64,000 bases of DNA. Source: Blautia sp. (GTDB taxonomy: Bacteria > Bacillota > Clostridia > Lachnospirales > Lachnospiraceae). This document shows, one piece after another, positions 16,000 to 24,287 of the stretch; position 1 is the first letter of the stretch, and each line of letters opens with the position of its first letter. The notes below the pieces were generated by a model. That model made no database searches. It saw only the letters and a program-made list of their open reading frames with translations, and was not told the DNA's origin. Location: the NCBI GenBank assembly GCA_021772055.1, contig JAETNR010000016.1, positions 16,087 through 80,086 on the forward strand, given 5' to 3'. A program made the translations under genes and the position numbers.

Positions 16000-16515
16000 A
16001 TGTCAGAAGCAAAATGGTACGTTGTCCATACCTATTCCGGGTATGAGAACAAAGTAAAAGCCAACATTGAAAAGACGATCGAAAACCGACACCTGGAAGA
16101 CCAGATCCTGGAAGTCCGTGTTCCTCTTGAGGAAGTCATTGAGATGAAAAATGGAATGGCCAAGCAGGTTCAGAAGAAATTGTTTCCTGGATATGTGCTG
16201 CTCAACATGATCATGAATGACGATACATGGTACGTTGTCCGTAATACCAGAGGCGTTACAGGTTTCGTAGGACCGGGATCCAAGCCGGTAGCATTGCCGG
16301 AGGAGGAAATCCTTCACTTTGGCATTAAGAGTGAACCGGTAACTGTAGATTTCGCAGAGGGAGACCAGGTGGTCGTAACCGGCGGAGTATGGAAGGATAC
16401 CGCAGGCGTTATTGCAGCGATCAACATGCAGAAACAGGTTGTTACTATTAATGTTGAGCTTTTCGGCCGCGAGACGCCGGTAGAAATAAGTTTCGCAGAA
16501 GTCAAGAAATTATAA
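16000..16515 (+). CDS. nusG: transcription antitermination/pausing factor NusG
   Basis: 171 residues: NGN domain (AKWYVVHTYSGYENKVKANIEKTIENR, then KKLFPGYVLLNMIMNDDTWYVVRNTRGVTGFVG) and C-terminal KOW domain (FAEGDQVVVTGGVWKDTAGVIAAINMQKQVVTI). NusG binds the clamp of RNA polymerase and links it to ribosomes or Rho. Start at 16000 follows GGTGATTG. It is followed by an rplK leader hairpin. Confidence 0.97.
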   Translation: MSEAKWYVVHTYSGYENKVKANIEKTIENRHLEDQILEVRVPLEEVIEMKNGMAKQVQKKLFPGYVLLNMIMNDDTWYVVRNTRGVTGFVGPGSKPVALPEEEILHFGIKSEPVTVDFAEGDQVVVTGGVWKDTAGVIAAINMQKQVVTINVELFGRETPVEISFAEVKKL

Positions 16516-16530
16516 CAGGTTATCATTATA

Positions 16531-16569
16531 GTGGGAGGGACATACCCCCGCCAATACCACATAGGAGGT
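16531..16569 (+). promoter_or_regulatory. rplK leader hairpin, candidate L1 autoregulatory site
   Basis: GTGGGAGGGACATACCCCCG followed by CCAATACCAC, then AGGAGG of the rplK RBS. GTGG pairs with CCAC and GGGxGGG with CCCCC. The same motif recurs before rplA at 17015. Position directly before the RBS suits translational repression by L1, known for L11-L1 operons; that this is the site is inference. Confidence 0.5.
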
Positions 16570-16576
16570 GCCGAAA

Positions 16577-17002
16577 ATGGCAAAGAAAGTAACAGGATAT
16601 ATCAAATTACAGATTCCGGCTGGTAAAGCAACTCCAGCACCGCCAGTTGGTCCGGCTCTTGGACAGCATGGTGTAAACATTGTTCAGTTTACAAAAGAGT
16701 TCAATGCAAGAACAGCAGATCAGGAAGGTATGATCATTCCGGTTGTTATCACTGTTTATGCAGACAGAAGTTTCAGCTTCATAACCAAGACTCCGCCGGC
16801 AGCCGTTCTTCTGAAGAAAGCCGCTAATATCAAATCCGGTTCCGGTGCTCCGAACAAAACGAAAGTTGCAAAAGTAACCAGAGCTCAGCTTCAGGAAATC
16901 GCAGAACTGAAAATGAAAGACCTGAATGCAGCATCTGTTGAGGCAGCTGCAAGCATGATCGCAGGTACTGCAAGAAGTATGGGAATCGAAGTAGTAGACT
17001 AA
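16577..17002 (+). CDS. rplK: 50S ribosomal protein L11
   Basis: 141 residues beginning [20 protein letters not shown] and containing [22 protein letters not shown], the N-terminal domain that contacts elongation factors and RelA, and the C-terminal RNA-binding part ([41 protein letters not shown]). L11 forms the GTPase-associated centre with 23S rRNA. ATG 16577 is chosen over GTG 16568; the RBS AGGAGGT ends 8 nt before it. Confidence 0.98.
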   Translation: MAKKVTGYIKLQIPAGKATPAPPVGPALGQHGVNIVQFTKEFNARTADQEGMIIPVVITVYADRSFSFITKTPPAAVLLKKAANIKSGSGAPNKTKVAKVTRAQLQEIAELKMKDLNAASVEAAASMIAGTARSMGIEVVD

Positions 17003-17014
17003 TACAAATAGGAA

Positions 17015-17049
17015 GTGGGAGGGAAATCCCCGCCAATACCACAGGAGGT
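17015..17049 (+). promoter_or_regulatory. rplA leader hairpin, second copy of the candidate L1 site
   Basis: GTGGGAGGGAAATCCCCGCC then AATACCAC and AGGAGGTT, almost identical to the motif before rplK (16531). GTGG (17015-17018) pairs with CCAC (17039-17042), directly abutting the RBS of rplA. Confidence 0.5.
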
Positions 17050-17056
17050 TATAGAA

Positions 17057-17749
17057 ATGAAACGAGGAAAGAAATACGTGGAAGCTGCAAAAGCAGTAGA
17101 CCGCGCAACATTATATGATACCGCAGAAGCTATCAGCTTAGCGAAAAAGACTGCAGTTGCTAAATTTGATGAGACTATCGAAGCTCATATCCGTACAGGC
17201 TGCGATGGCCGTCATGCAGATCAGCAGATCCGTGGTGCAGTAGTACTGCCTCATGGAACAGGTAAAACCGTTCGTGTTTTAGTATTTGCAAAAGATGCAA
17301 AAGCTGAGGAAGCAAAGGCAGCAGGCGCTGAATTCGTTGGAGCAGAAGAACTGATCCCGAGAATCCAGCATGATGGATGGCTGGATTTTGACGTTGTTGT
17401 TGCAACTCCAGATATGATGGGGGTTGTAGGACGTCTGGGCCGTGTCCTTGGACCGAAAGGTTTAATGCCAAACCCGAAAGCTGGTACTGTAACTATGGAC
17501 GTTACAAAAGCGGTTCATGATATTAAAGCTGGTAAGATTGAGTACCGTCTTGATAAAACCAATATTATCCATGTTCCGATCGGTAAAGCTTCCTTTACTG
17601 AGGAACAGTTAAGCGACAACTTCCAGACGCTGATTGAAGCCATCATTAAGGCCAGACCGAGCACATTGAAGGGACAGTTCCTGAAGAGCGTTGTAATTGC
17701 GCCGACAATGGGTCCTGGTGTGAAGATCAACCCAATGAAATTAGGCTAA
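17057..17749 (+). CDS. rplA: 50S ribosomal protein L1
   Basis: 230 residues with the L1 signature ([45 protein letters not shown]) and RNA-binding residues of the two-domain fold. L1 forms the movable L1 stalk at the E site and represses its own operon at a leader hairpin. The upstream in-frame ATG-like start at 17015 lies within the leader; ATG 17057 has AGGAGG at 17043-17048. It is followed by a strong terminator, not by rplJ-rplL as in most bacteria. Confidence 0.98.
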   Translation: MKRGKKYVEAAKAVDRATLYDTAEAISLAKKTAVAKFDETIEAHIRTGCDGRHADQQIRGAVVLPHGTGKTVRVLVFAKDAKAEEAKAAGAEFVGAEELIPRIQHDGWLDFDVVVATPDMMGVVGRLGRVLGPKGLMPNPKAGTVTMDVTKAVHDIKAGKIEYRLDKTNIIHVPIGKASFTEEQLSDNFQTLIEAIIKARPSTLKGQFLKSVVIAPTMGPGVKINPMKLG

Positions 17750-17766
17750 TAGATTTTGAAAGACAA

Positions 17767-17800
17767 GGGACATTCCTGATGGGATGTCCCACTTTTTTTT
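17767..17800 (+). terminator. intrinsic terminator after rplA
   Basis: Stem GGGACAT (17767-17773) / ATGTCCC (17784-17790) followed by ACTTTTTTTT. Confidence 0.92.
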
Positions 17801-17828
17801 AGAGTCAGAAAAGTAAGAGGCGAAAAAT

Positions 17829-18800
17829 ATGGCGGGACACAAGCGGAAAAAGAAGAGGGTAAATAAGACGAAGCTGTTGATGTGCCTGATGGTAGAGCTG
17901 ATGGTGATTTTTGTTTTAGGGACTATGATCGGGTGGAGATATGGAGTGAAGGATTGGATTCTGGAGGTGACAAGGCCGGCGGTAAGAGAGGTGGATCTGA
18001 GTGGACTCAACAGTTCCTGTGCTGTGCTGATGACGGCCAGGGGAGGTAAGGTGCTTGGAGAGATTCAGGGAGAGGAGCGGATGTATCCGGCTTCTTTGAC
18101 CAAGATGATGACGGCAATTGTGGCTATTGAGGAACTGGATGACCTGGAAATGGGGATTACGCTGGATGAGGGGATTTTTCCTGCACTTTATGCAGGGGAT
18201 GCTACCCAGGCGGGATTTCAGGCCGGGGAGACAGTAAGAGCCATTGATCTGTTATATGGAGCAATCCTGCCTTCCGGAGGTGAGTGCTGTCTTGGCCTGG
18301 CGCAGGAGATCGCAGGGTCTGAGGAAGAATTTGTAAAGCTCATGAACAGGAAAGCACAGAAACTTGGGATGGACGGGACGCATTTTTGTGACTCAACAGG
18401 GCTGCATGATCCGGATCATTACAGTACGGTGCGCGATATGGCAGTGCTTCTGAAATATGGGCTCAGGAACGATACTTTTCGGGAAATCATGGAGAGTGCC
18501 CGGCATTCTACCGGGATCACCAATGTTCATCCGGATGGGATTACATATTATAGCACGATGTTTAAAAATCTGAATGATCCCAATGTTACAGGAGGGCGGA
18601 TCCTGGGCGGAAAGACCGGGTTTACCAATGAAGCAGGGCTTTGTCTGGCAAGCTTTGCAGAGATTGAAGGACGGGAGTATATTCTTGTAACCGCCGGGGC
18701 ACCGGGAACAACCGGGGAGCCTTTGCATGTCTATGATGCAGTAACTGTGTATAACCGCCTTGGGGAGGAAGCGCTGGCTCTTGAAAATGAAGAAGGCTGA
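17829..18800 (+). CDS. D-alanyl-D-alanine carboxypeptidase (peptidase S11)
   Basis: 323 residues. A basic N-terminus (KRKKKRVNKTK) and one membrane helix (LLMCLMVELMVIFVLGTMIG) anchor it with the catalytic domain outside. S11 motifs: SLTK at Ser89-Lys92, SGG at 149-151 (where SxN is usual), and GGKTGFT near 255. It trims the terminal D-Ala of peptidoglycan pentapeptides. The third residue of the second motif is Gly rather than Asn, a variation in this box that may change activity. It starts 80 bp after the rplA stop, beyond a terminator; no promoter was pinned down. There is no PBP5-type C-terminal domain. Confidence 0.88.
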   Translation: MAGHKRKKKRVNKTKLLMCLMVELMVIFVLGTMIGWRYGVKDWILEVTRPAVREVDLSGLNSSCAVLMTARGGKVLGEIQGEERMYPASLTKMMTAIVAIEELDDLEMGITLDEGIFPALYAGDATQAGFQAGETVRAIDLLYGAILPSGGECCLGLAQEIAGSEEEFVKLMNRKAQKLGMDGTHFCDSTGLHDPDHYSTVRDMAVLLKYGLRNDTFREIMESARHSTGITNVHPDGITYYSTMFKNLNDPNVTGGRILGGKTGFTNEAGLCLASFAEIEGREYILVTAGAPGTTGEPLHVYDAVTVYNRLGEEALALENEEG

Positions 18801-18826
18801 GGTGCTGTCCGGCGGATAGGTGTGCC

Positions 18827-19705
18827 TTACTGCGGAAGCCTGGATTTATAATACAAGGGGGAAATTCCATAATATTTTTTGAAAAGCTTACTGAAGTGAT
18901 AAGCATCTTCATATCCTACAGCCGCGGCAACGGATTGGATGGATTTTTCCGGATCCAGATCCAGGAGTTCTTTGGCCTTTTGCATGCGCAGGCTGATAAG
19001 ATAATTAATAGGGGTATCTCCTGTTTCGCTTTTAAAAAGCTTGGATATATAAAAAGAGCTTAGATACATGTTTGCCGCAATTTGATCCAGGGAAATCTTT
19101 TCCTGGTAATGCTCCTCCATATATTTTGTAATCTGCTGAATGACATATTTTTTATTAAAAGATTTGAACTCGTATCTGGGGTTCATTTCTTTTTTTTGTG
19201 CATCTTCCCGCTCCTGCTTCTGGAAACGTGCCAAAAGACAGAGAATCTGGATCAGATAGGCCTTCAGGATAAAATAGCGACCGGTCTCGGCAGATTTGGA
19301 TTCTTCTGCAATGGAATTGCATAAATGGAAAATTTCTTTTTTCCATGCTTCCGGCAATTTTGTAATCAGTTTATAGCCGTGGAACAGGGGGAAAAAGTTT
19401 TTCGGGCAGTTGATAAATTCCACATCTGTAAATGCAAGGTAACATTCCGTGAAGGCTGTAGAAGATTCTTCATCCGGAATGCTTTTGTGGTAGGTTCCCG
19501 GATTCAGGAGGATAATATTTCCTTCGGAGGCAGGATACTCCTTTCCGTTAATGAGAAAATGCCCTTTTCCTTTCAGGATGATTACCAGTTCAATGTAATC
19601 ATGGCAGTGATAGTTGGTTTCCTCTTCTTTTCGCTGCCGGATATAGGAAAAGAGAAACTTGGGATTCAGATCCGTATAAGTGATGTCGTAAGATGTATTG
19701 CACAT
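18827..19705 (-). CDS. AraC-family regulator with N-terminal cupin
   Basis: 292 residues. Residues ~25-110 form an AraC-type cupin sensor (YHCHDYIELVIILKGKGHFLINGKEYPASEGNIILLNPGTYHKS); residues ~190-290 hold two helix-turn-helix motifs (ISLDQIAANMYLSSFYISKLFKSETG and IQSVAAAVGYEDAYHFSKLFKKYYGISP). It probably responds to a small sugar. The gene is divergent from the MATE exporter at 19963 and convergent with the carboxypeptidase gene. With 257 bp of spacer before the MATE gene it could control that gene, but there is no direct evidence. Start ATG 19705 has AAAGGGCTG before it on the minus strand. Confidence 0.88.
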   Translation of the reverse strand: MCNTSYDITYTDLNPKFLFSYIRQRKEEETNYHCHDYIELVIILKGKGHFLINGKEYPASEGNIILLNPGTYHKSIPDEESSTAFTECYLAFTDVEFINCPKNFFPLFHGYKLITKLPEAWKKEIFHLCNSIAEESKSAETGRYFILKAYLIQILCLLARFQKQEREDAQKKEMNPRYEFKSFNKKYVIQQITKYMEEHYQEKISLDQIAANMYLSSFYISKLFKSETGDTPINYLISLRMQKAKELLDLDPEKSIQSVAAAVGYEDAYHFSKLFKKYYGISPLYYKSRLPQ

Positions 19706-19962
19706 AAGCAGCCCTTTCTTTTCTGACAGGATTTTTTATCCGTTTTCTGGTCGGGATTTTGTATAGCGATTATACCATAGATGGTAAAGAACGGGAATAG
19801 AAAAATGTGTGGAATTACTGCCTGACAAAATTACAACATAAGACATCCAAAGTACAAGAAATTACATTCCACTTTTTATAATAAATTCTATAATGGGGGT
19901 TACAAGAATACATTGCTAAGGTGTTGTGTTAAATTGGATGAACCGAAAAGGGAGGTAATGAA

Positions 19963-21357
19963 ATGACGAAAAGAATGACTACAGGGAATCCGGCAAAATT
20001 AATTCTGATGTTTGCGCTTCCCTTAATTGTGGGGAACATTTTTCAGCAGTTTTACAGCATGGCAGATACCGTGATCGTGGGAAGAACCATAGGGGTAAAT
20101 GCACTTGCGGCAGTGGGATGTACGGGGAGTATTTCCTTTTTTATCCTGGGCTTTGTAAATGGATTTACCACCGGTCTGTCCATTATCACAGCACAGAAAT
20201 TCGGCGCCCAGGATACGGAGGGGATTAAGCGCAGCTTTGCGGTCAGTATTCTCCTCAGTGCGGCGGTAACCGTGGTCATGACTGCACTTTCCCTGGTGTT
20301 GGTTCGCTCAATCCTGGAGGTACTTCATACACCTCCGGAAATCATTGATGATGCGGCTTCGTATCTGTTCATTATTTTCTGCGGTACCGGAGCTTCGGTG
20401 CTGTATAACCTGTCATCGAATATGCTTCGGGCTTTGGGAGATGCCAAAACGCCGCTGTATTTTTTGGTTCTTGCCTGCTGTACCAATATTGTTCTGGACC
20501 TGGTGTTTATCCTGGTATTTCACATGGGAGTATCCGGGGCCGGACTGGCGACGATCCTGTCCCAGCTGTTTTCCGGGATTTGTTGTTTTATCTTTATTAA
20601 AAAAAGGATGCCGCTGCTCTGGGTGGAAAAACGTCACTTTGCAGAATGTCTGGGAGAAATGAGAAGGCACCTGGTTACTGCACTTCCCATGGCATTTCAG
20701 ATGTCTATCATTGCGGTGGGGGCTTTGATTCTGCAGTTTGCGCTGAACGGTTTAGGGGCGGTTTCTGTTGCAGCCTATACAGCAGCCCAGAAAATCGACA
20801 GCATTGCTACCATGCCCGTGAATTCTCTGGGAGCAACGATGGCCACCTATGCAGCCCAGAACTATGGAGCCGGCAAACCGGAGAGAATCCGGAAAGGTGT
20901 TTTCCAGTGTATCCTGATTTCCGTAAGCTTCAGTATTCTGATGGGCCTTATTAATATTTTTGCAGGCAGCAGTCTGGCGGCTGTCTTTGTTGGAAAAGGT
21001 GAGAAAGAGGTACTCTATCTTGCCCGGATCTATCTGGGAATCAACGGAGCTTTTTATCCGGTGCTTGCGCTTTTATTTATCTACCGGTTTACTTTGCAGG
21101 GGCTGGGAAAATCTATGATTCCTACGGTTGCAGGGGCTATGGAGTTGATCATGAGAGCCCTGGCAGCAGTACTTCTGGTAAATTCCCTGGGATTTGCAGG
21201 CGCCTGTGCAGCCAATCCTCTGGCCTGGCTGGGAGCATGTATCCCTCTTGCGGCAGCTTATTACATTACCGTGAACAAGATTGCACCTGCAGAAAACTTT
21301 AAAAATGAAAAAACGCGATTCAGACTGAGCCGTAAAGGCCGAATGGCGAGAATTTAA
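19963..21357 (+). CDS. MATE-family efflux transporter
   Basis: 464 residues, about 12 membrane segments in two homologous halves. Typical features are TTGNPAKLILMFALPLIVGNIFQQFYSMADTVIVGR at the start and GLGAVSVAAYTAAQKIDSIATMPVNSLGATMATYAAQNYGAG in the second half. MATE proteins export cationic drugs or metabolites using Na+ or H+ gradients. RBS GGGAGG precedes the ATG. It lies divergent from an AraC regulator and is closed by a 14-bp hairpin. Substrate unknown; clostridial paralogues of this clade are numerous. Confidence 0.9.
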   Translation: MTKRMTTGNPAKLILMFALPLIVGNIFQQFYSMADTVIVGRTIGVNALAAVGCTGSISFFILGFVNGFTTGLSIITAQKFGAQDTEGIKRSFAVSILLSAAVTVVMTALSLVLVRSILEVLHTPPEIIDDAASYLFIIFCGTGASVLYNLSSNMLRALGDAKTPLYFLVLACCTNIVLDLVFILVFHMGVSGAGLATILSQLFSGICCFIFIKKRMPLLWVEKRHFAECLGEMRRHLVTALPMAFQMSIIAVGALILQFALNGLGAVSVAAYTAAQKIDSIATMPVNSLGATMATYAAQNYGAGKPERIRKGVFQCILISVSFSILMGLINIFAGSSLAAVFVGKGEKEVLYLARIYLGINGAFYPVLALLFIYRFTLQGLGKSMIPTVAGAMELIMRALAAVLLVNSLGFAGACAANPLAWLGACIPLAAAYYITVNKIAPAENFKNEKTRFRLSRKGRMARI

Positions 21358-21385
21358 AAGAATCACAGTAAACGTGTCTGATAGA

Positions 21386-21422
21386 AGCCCTCTTTGTATG
21401 CGCAGATACAAAGGGGGCTTTG
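21386..21422 (+). terminator. terminator-like hairpin after the MATE gene
   Basis: 14-bp stem AGCCCTCTTTGTAT / ATACAAAGGGGGCT (one G-T pair) with a 7-nt loop, followed by a short T run. Confidence 0.7.
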
Positions 21423-21444
21423 CAGAATTGTAGAAATTTTTTGC

Positions 21445-21473
21445 TTGTACTTTTATAAGCTTTATAGTATAAT
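21445..21473 (+). promoter_or_regulatory. sigma-A promoter of the TPP-riboswitch operon
   Basis: TTGTAC (21445-21450), 17-bp spacer, TATAAT (21468-21473); transcription would begin just before the riboswitch. Confidence 0.75.
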
Positions 21474-21487
21474 GAACCACATAAAAA

Positions 21488-21571
21488 CGGGGAGGCCTGG
21501 GGCCTGAGAGTAAACCATCCGGTTTTGACCCTTTGAACCTGATACAGATAATGCTGGCGCAGGAAAATAGG
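21488..21571 (+). ncRNA. TPP (THI-box) riboswitch
   Basis: The segment carries the conserved THI-element blocks in order: GGGGAGGCC, GGCCTGAGAG (the CUGAGA pyrimidine-binding loop), ACCCTTTGAACCTGAT, then AGATAATGCTGGCGCAGGAA (pyrophosphate-binding helix). It senses thiamine pyrophosphate. An intrinsic terminator lies 48 nt downstream at 21619-21643, so control is probably by transcription attenuation. It governs the transporter operon at 21696-25174, placing these genes in thiamine or thiamine-precursor uptake. Confidence 0.95.
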
Positions 21572-21618
21572 ACGAAGACAGTGCTTTTTCTTTGCAGTGC
21601 CTGAATTTGTTTTGGTGT

Positions 21619-21643
21619 GCCGGTATATTACCGGCCTTTTTTT
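21619..21643 (+). terminator. riboswitch-controlled terminator
   Basis: Stem GCCGGTA (21619-21625) / TACCGGC (21629-21635), then C and seven T. It is the expression platform of the TPP riboswitch, before the first gene of the operon. Confidence 0.85.
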
Positions 21644-21695
21644 ATATCATGGGAAAGGTTAGATTCCGTTTTTTTACAGAAAGAGAGGAAGGCAA

Positions 21696-22454
21696 ATGAG
21701 AAAGAAGCTTTCAAAAACAGCACCTGTTCTTGTGATACTTGGGCTGTTGGTTTTTTGGGAACTGATCGTGCAGATCGCGGGAATTCCGCTGTATGTACTG
21801 CCTGCACCCAGTGATATGCTTGGGACATTTGTGAAAGACTTGCCTGCGCTCCTTGGCCACGCGGCCGTGACAGTGATGGAGGCACTGACCGGAATGGGAA
21901 TTTCTATTGTAATAGGAATCCTTATGGGGATATTGATCGATGCAATGCCCACATTTAAAAAATGTATTTATCCCATTCTGGTGGTAACACAGACGGTTCC
22001 GGTGATTGTACTGGCACCAATCTTTATTATTTATATGGGCTTTGGATATGCACCCAAGATCCTGACGGTGGTACTGATGTGCTTTTTCCCCATTGTGGTG
22101 AGTTTCAGCGATGGACTGGGGGAGATGGATGAAGGGTATTTGAATCTGGTGAAGACTTACGGCGGTTCCAGGCTTCAGATCTACAGGATCGTGAAAATTC
22201 CGATGGCTATGATTTCTTTGTTATCAGGCCTTAAAGTGGCAGCCACCTACAGTATCAGCGGCGCAGTTGTGGGAGAGTGGATCGCCTCCCAGAGCGGTCT
22301 TGGATATTATATTCTCCGGGCCAAAAACGGCTACATGCTGGATAAGGTATTTGCCTGTGTGCTGATGATTATTTTGCTCAGCCTGTTAATGAATGGGATG
22401 GTGAAGCTTTTGGGATATGCAGTGCTTCCCATGAAACGGCGGAGACGGCGGTAA
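21696..22454 (+). CDS. ThiX-like ABC transporter permease (thiamine precursor uptake)
   Basis: 252 residues, six predicted membrane spans, of the SsuC/TauC/ThiX permease family. The ATPase-coupling EAA loop is visible around residues 145-175 (EGYLNLVKTYGGSRLQIYRIVKIPMAMISLLSGLKVAATYSISGAVVGEWIASQSGLG). RBS GAGAGGAAGG precedes ATG 21696. It is first behind the TPP riboswitch, with an NMT1-type binding protein and ATPase following, the ThiXYZ arrangement for uptake of the pyrimidine moiety (N-formyl-aminopyrimidine or HMP). The C-terminus is a basic tail (KRRRRR). Confidence 0.85.
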   Translation: MRKKLSKTAPVLVILGLLVFWELIVQIAGIPLYVLPAPSDMLGTFVKDLPALLGHAAVTVMEALTGMGISIVIGILMGILIDAMPTFKKCIYPILVVTQTVPVIVLAPIFIIYMGFGYAPKILTVVLMCFFPIVVSFSDGLGEMDEGYLNLVKTYGGSRLQIYRIVKIPMAMISLLSGLKVAATYSISGAVVGEWIASQSGLGYYILRAKNGYMLDKVFACVLMIILLSLLMNGMVKLLGYAVLPMKRRRRR

Positions 22455-22539
22455 AGCCGGAAGTGATGTACATACGTATCTTTTCAGAGGACGATATCTG
22501 CGATGGTACGAATATATAAATAAAAGAAAAGAGGAAAAC

Positions 22540-23541
22540 ATGATGAAAAAAGGATGGAGAAAAATTGTTTCGATGATGGCCGTGCCTGCACTGGTGATGG
22601 GAATGCCGGTCAGTACATTTGCAGAGGAAGACGGGCAGGATCTGAAAAAAGTAACGGTGATTCTGGACTATGTGCCTAACACAAACCATACGGGGATGTA
22701 TGTTGCCCTGGATAAAGGATACTATAAAGAGGCCGGGCTGGATGTAGAAATAATCGAGCCTACAGATGGCGCAACAGCAACTTTGATCGCACAGCAAAAA
22801 GGGACTTTTGGAATCAGCTACCAGGAGGATGTGACCATTGCATTGACCGCAGAGGATCCTCTTCCTATTAAAGCAGTCGCCGCGATCATTCAGCATAATA
22901 CCTCCGGTTTTGTAAGCCTGGCAGACAGCGGAATTGAGTCACCTGCTGATTTTGAGGGAAAAACCTATGCAGGCTGGGGCGGCCCGGGAGAAGCTGCGGT
23001 GCTTGAAGCCTGCATGACACAAAGTGGAAAGGACTTTTCGAAACTGAATATGGTGATCTCCGACGGCGGCGGTTTTGAGACACTGGGAAAAAGCTGCGAT
23101 CTGATGTGGTTTTTTGAAGGCTGGGACTGCGTTATGGCGGAAATGAACGGCTGCGAGCTAAATTACATGGAATGCCGTGAACTGGATGAGCGCCTGGATT
23201 ATTATACTCCTGTCATCATTTCCAGCAATGCAGTGCTCGAGGAAGACCCGGAGATGGTTTCTGCTTTTCTTGAGGCTACGGCAAAAGGATATGCGGATAC
23301 CATTGCCGATCCGGATGCTGCGGCAGAAATTCTGTTTTCCCATGCACCGGATTATAATCTGGATATGCTGAAGAAATCTCAGGAATACCTTGCAGATAAG
23401 TTTATGGAAGATACGGAAACCTGGGGAATGATGAAAGACGAAGTATGGAACAACTATTCTGCATTTTTGCAGGAATATGGAGTTATTGAAGAGGCGCTTC
23501 CGGCATCAGACTGCTATACCAATGAGTTTCTTGCACAGTAA
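22540..23541 (+). CDS. ThiY-like NMT1/THI5-family substrate-binding protein
   Basis: 333 residues. A signal peptide (KKGWRKIVSMMAVPALVMGMPVSTFA) with an AxA-like cleavage before EEDGQD; no lipobox Cys is present, unusual for a Gram-positive binding protein. The mature part is an NMT1-type domain: KKVTVILDYVPNTNHTGMYVALDKGYYKEAGLDVEIIEP, then FGISYQEDVTIA and YAGWGGPGEAAVLEACM, with the family's aromatic pocket residues. It binds pyrimidine precursors of thiamine in known ThiY proteins. The start could be Met1 or Met2 (ATGATG). Confidence 0.85.
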   Translation: MMKKGWRKIVSMMAVPALVMGMPVSTFAEEDGQDLKKVTVILDYVPNTNHTGMYVALDKGYYKEAGLDVEIIEPTDGATATLIAQQKGTFGISYQEDVTIALTAEDPLPIKAVAAIIQHNTSGFVSLADSGIESPADFEGKTYAGWGGPGEAAVLEACMTQSGKDFSKLNMVISDGGGFETLGKSCDLMWFFEGWDCVMAEMNGCELNYMECRELDERLDYYTPVIISSNAVLEEDPEMVSAFLEATAKGYADTIADPDAAAEILFSHAPDYNLDMLKKSQEYLADKFMEDTETWGMMKDEVWNNYSAFLQEYGVIEEALPASDCYTNEFLAQ

Positions 23542-23546
23542 ACAGG

Positions 23547-24287
23547 ATGGAAAAAATGAAGCTGAATGTAGAGAATCTGAGTTTTTCATATGAGGATCAG
23601 GCAATTGTCCGGAATCTTTCATTTTCTGTGAAGGATGGGGAATTTATCGGCATTCTGGGACCTTCCGGCTGTGGGAAATCTACTTTGCTGAATGTGCTTG
23701 CGGGAATTTTGAAGCCCCAAAGCGGCAGGATACTGATCGACGGGAAAGAAATCAGGGGCAGCAGCCCACAATTTGCATACATGCCTCAGAATGATCTGCT
23801 TTTTCCATGGAAAACAATTCTGGATAATGTATGTTTGTATGGAGAAATTCATCATTGCAAAGAAGCGATGGTGGAGAAAGCCCGTTCTCAGATGGCCCGC
23901 TTCGGACTGGGCGGATGTGAAAGCAAATTTCCGGAAGAACTGTCCGGAGGAATGCGGCAGAGAGCAGCTTTTTTGCGGACGGCTCTTTGTGAGGCGGGAA
24001 TTTTTCTTTTGGATGAGCCTTTCGGTGCTCTTGATGTCATTACAAGGAGTGACATGCAGGATTGGCTTCGGGAACTGTGCACCAATTTGCAGAGGACAAT
24101 TTTGCTGGTTACTCACGATACAGACGAGGCCATTTATCTGTCAGACCGTATTCTGGTAATGGGAGCACCCGGGGAGGGAATCCGGAGGGAAATCGCGATT
24201 ACCGAACAAAACCGTACCCGGGAGTGGCTGTATGAACAGGGGGCGCTGCGGGGAAAGATACACAAGCTTATAAAGGGAATACAGTGA
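23547..24287 (+). CDS. ThiZ-like ABC transporter ATPase
   Basis: 246 residues with all ABC motifs: Walker A GPSGCGKSTLLN near residue 40, Q-loop MPQNDLLFPW, signature LSGGMRQRAAFLRT near 132, Walker B IFLLDEPFGALD and H-loop LLVTHDTDEA. It energises the permease encoded at 21696 and belongs to the SsuB/TauB/ThiZ nitrate-taurine-pyrimidine group. Six bases separate its ATG from the preceding stop and its own stop overlaps the next gene's start (ATGA at 24284-24287), so translation is coupled. Confidence 0.9.
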   Translation: MEKMKLNVENLSFSYEDQAIVRNLSFSVKDGEFIGILGPSGCGKSTLLNVLAGILKPQSGRILIDGKEIRGSSPQFAYMPQNDLLFPWKTILDNVCLYGEIHHCKEAMVEKARSQMARFGLGGCESKFPEELSGGMRQRAAFLRTALCEAGIFLLDEPFGALDVITRSDMQDWLRELCTNLQRTILLVTHDTDEAIYLSDRILVMGAPGEGIRREIAITEQNRTREWLYEQGALRGKIHKLIKGIQ

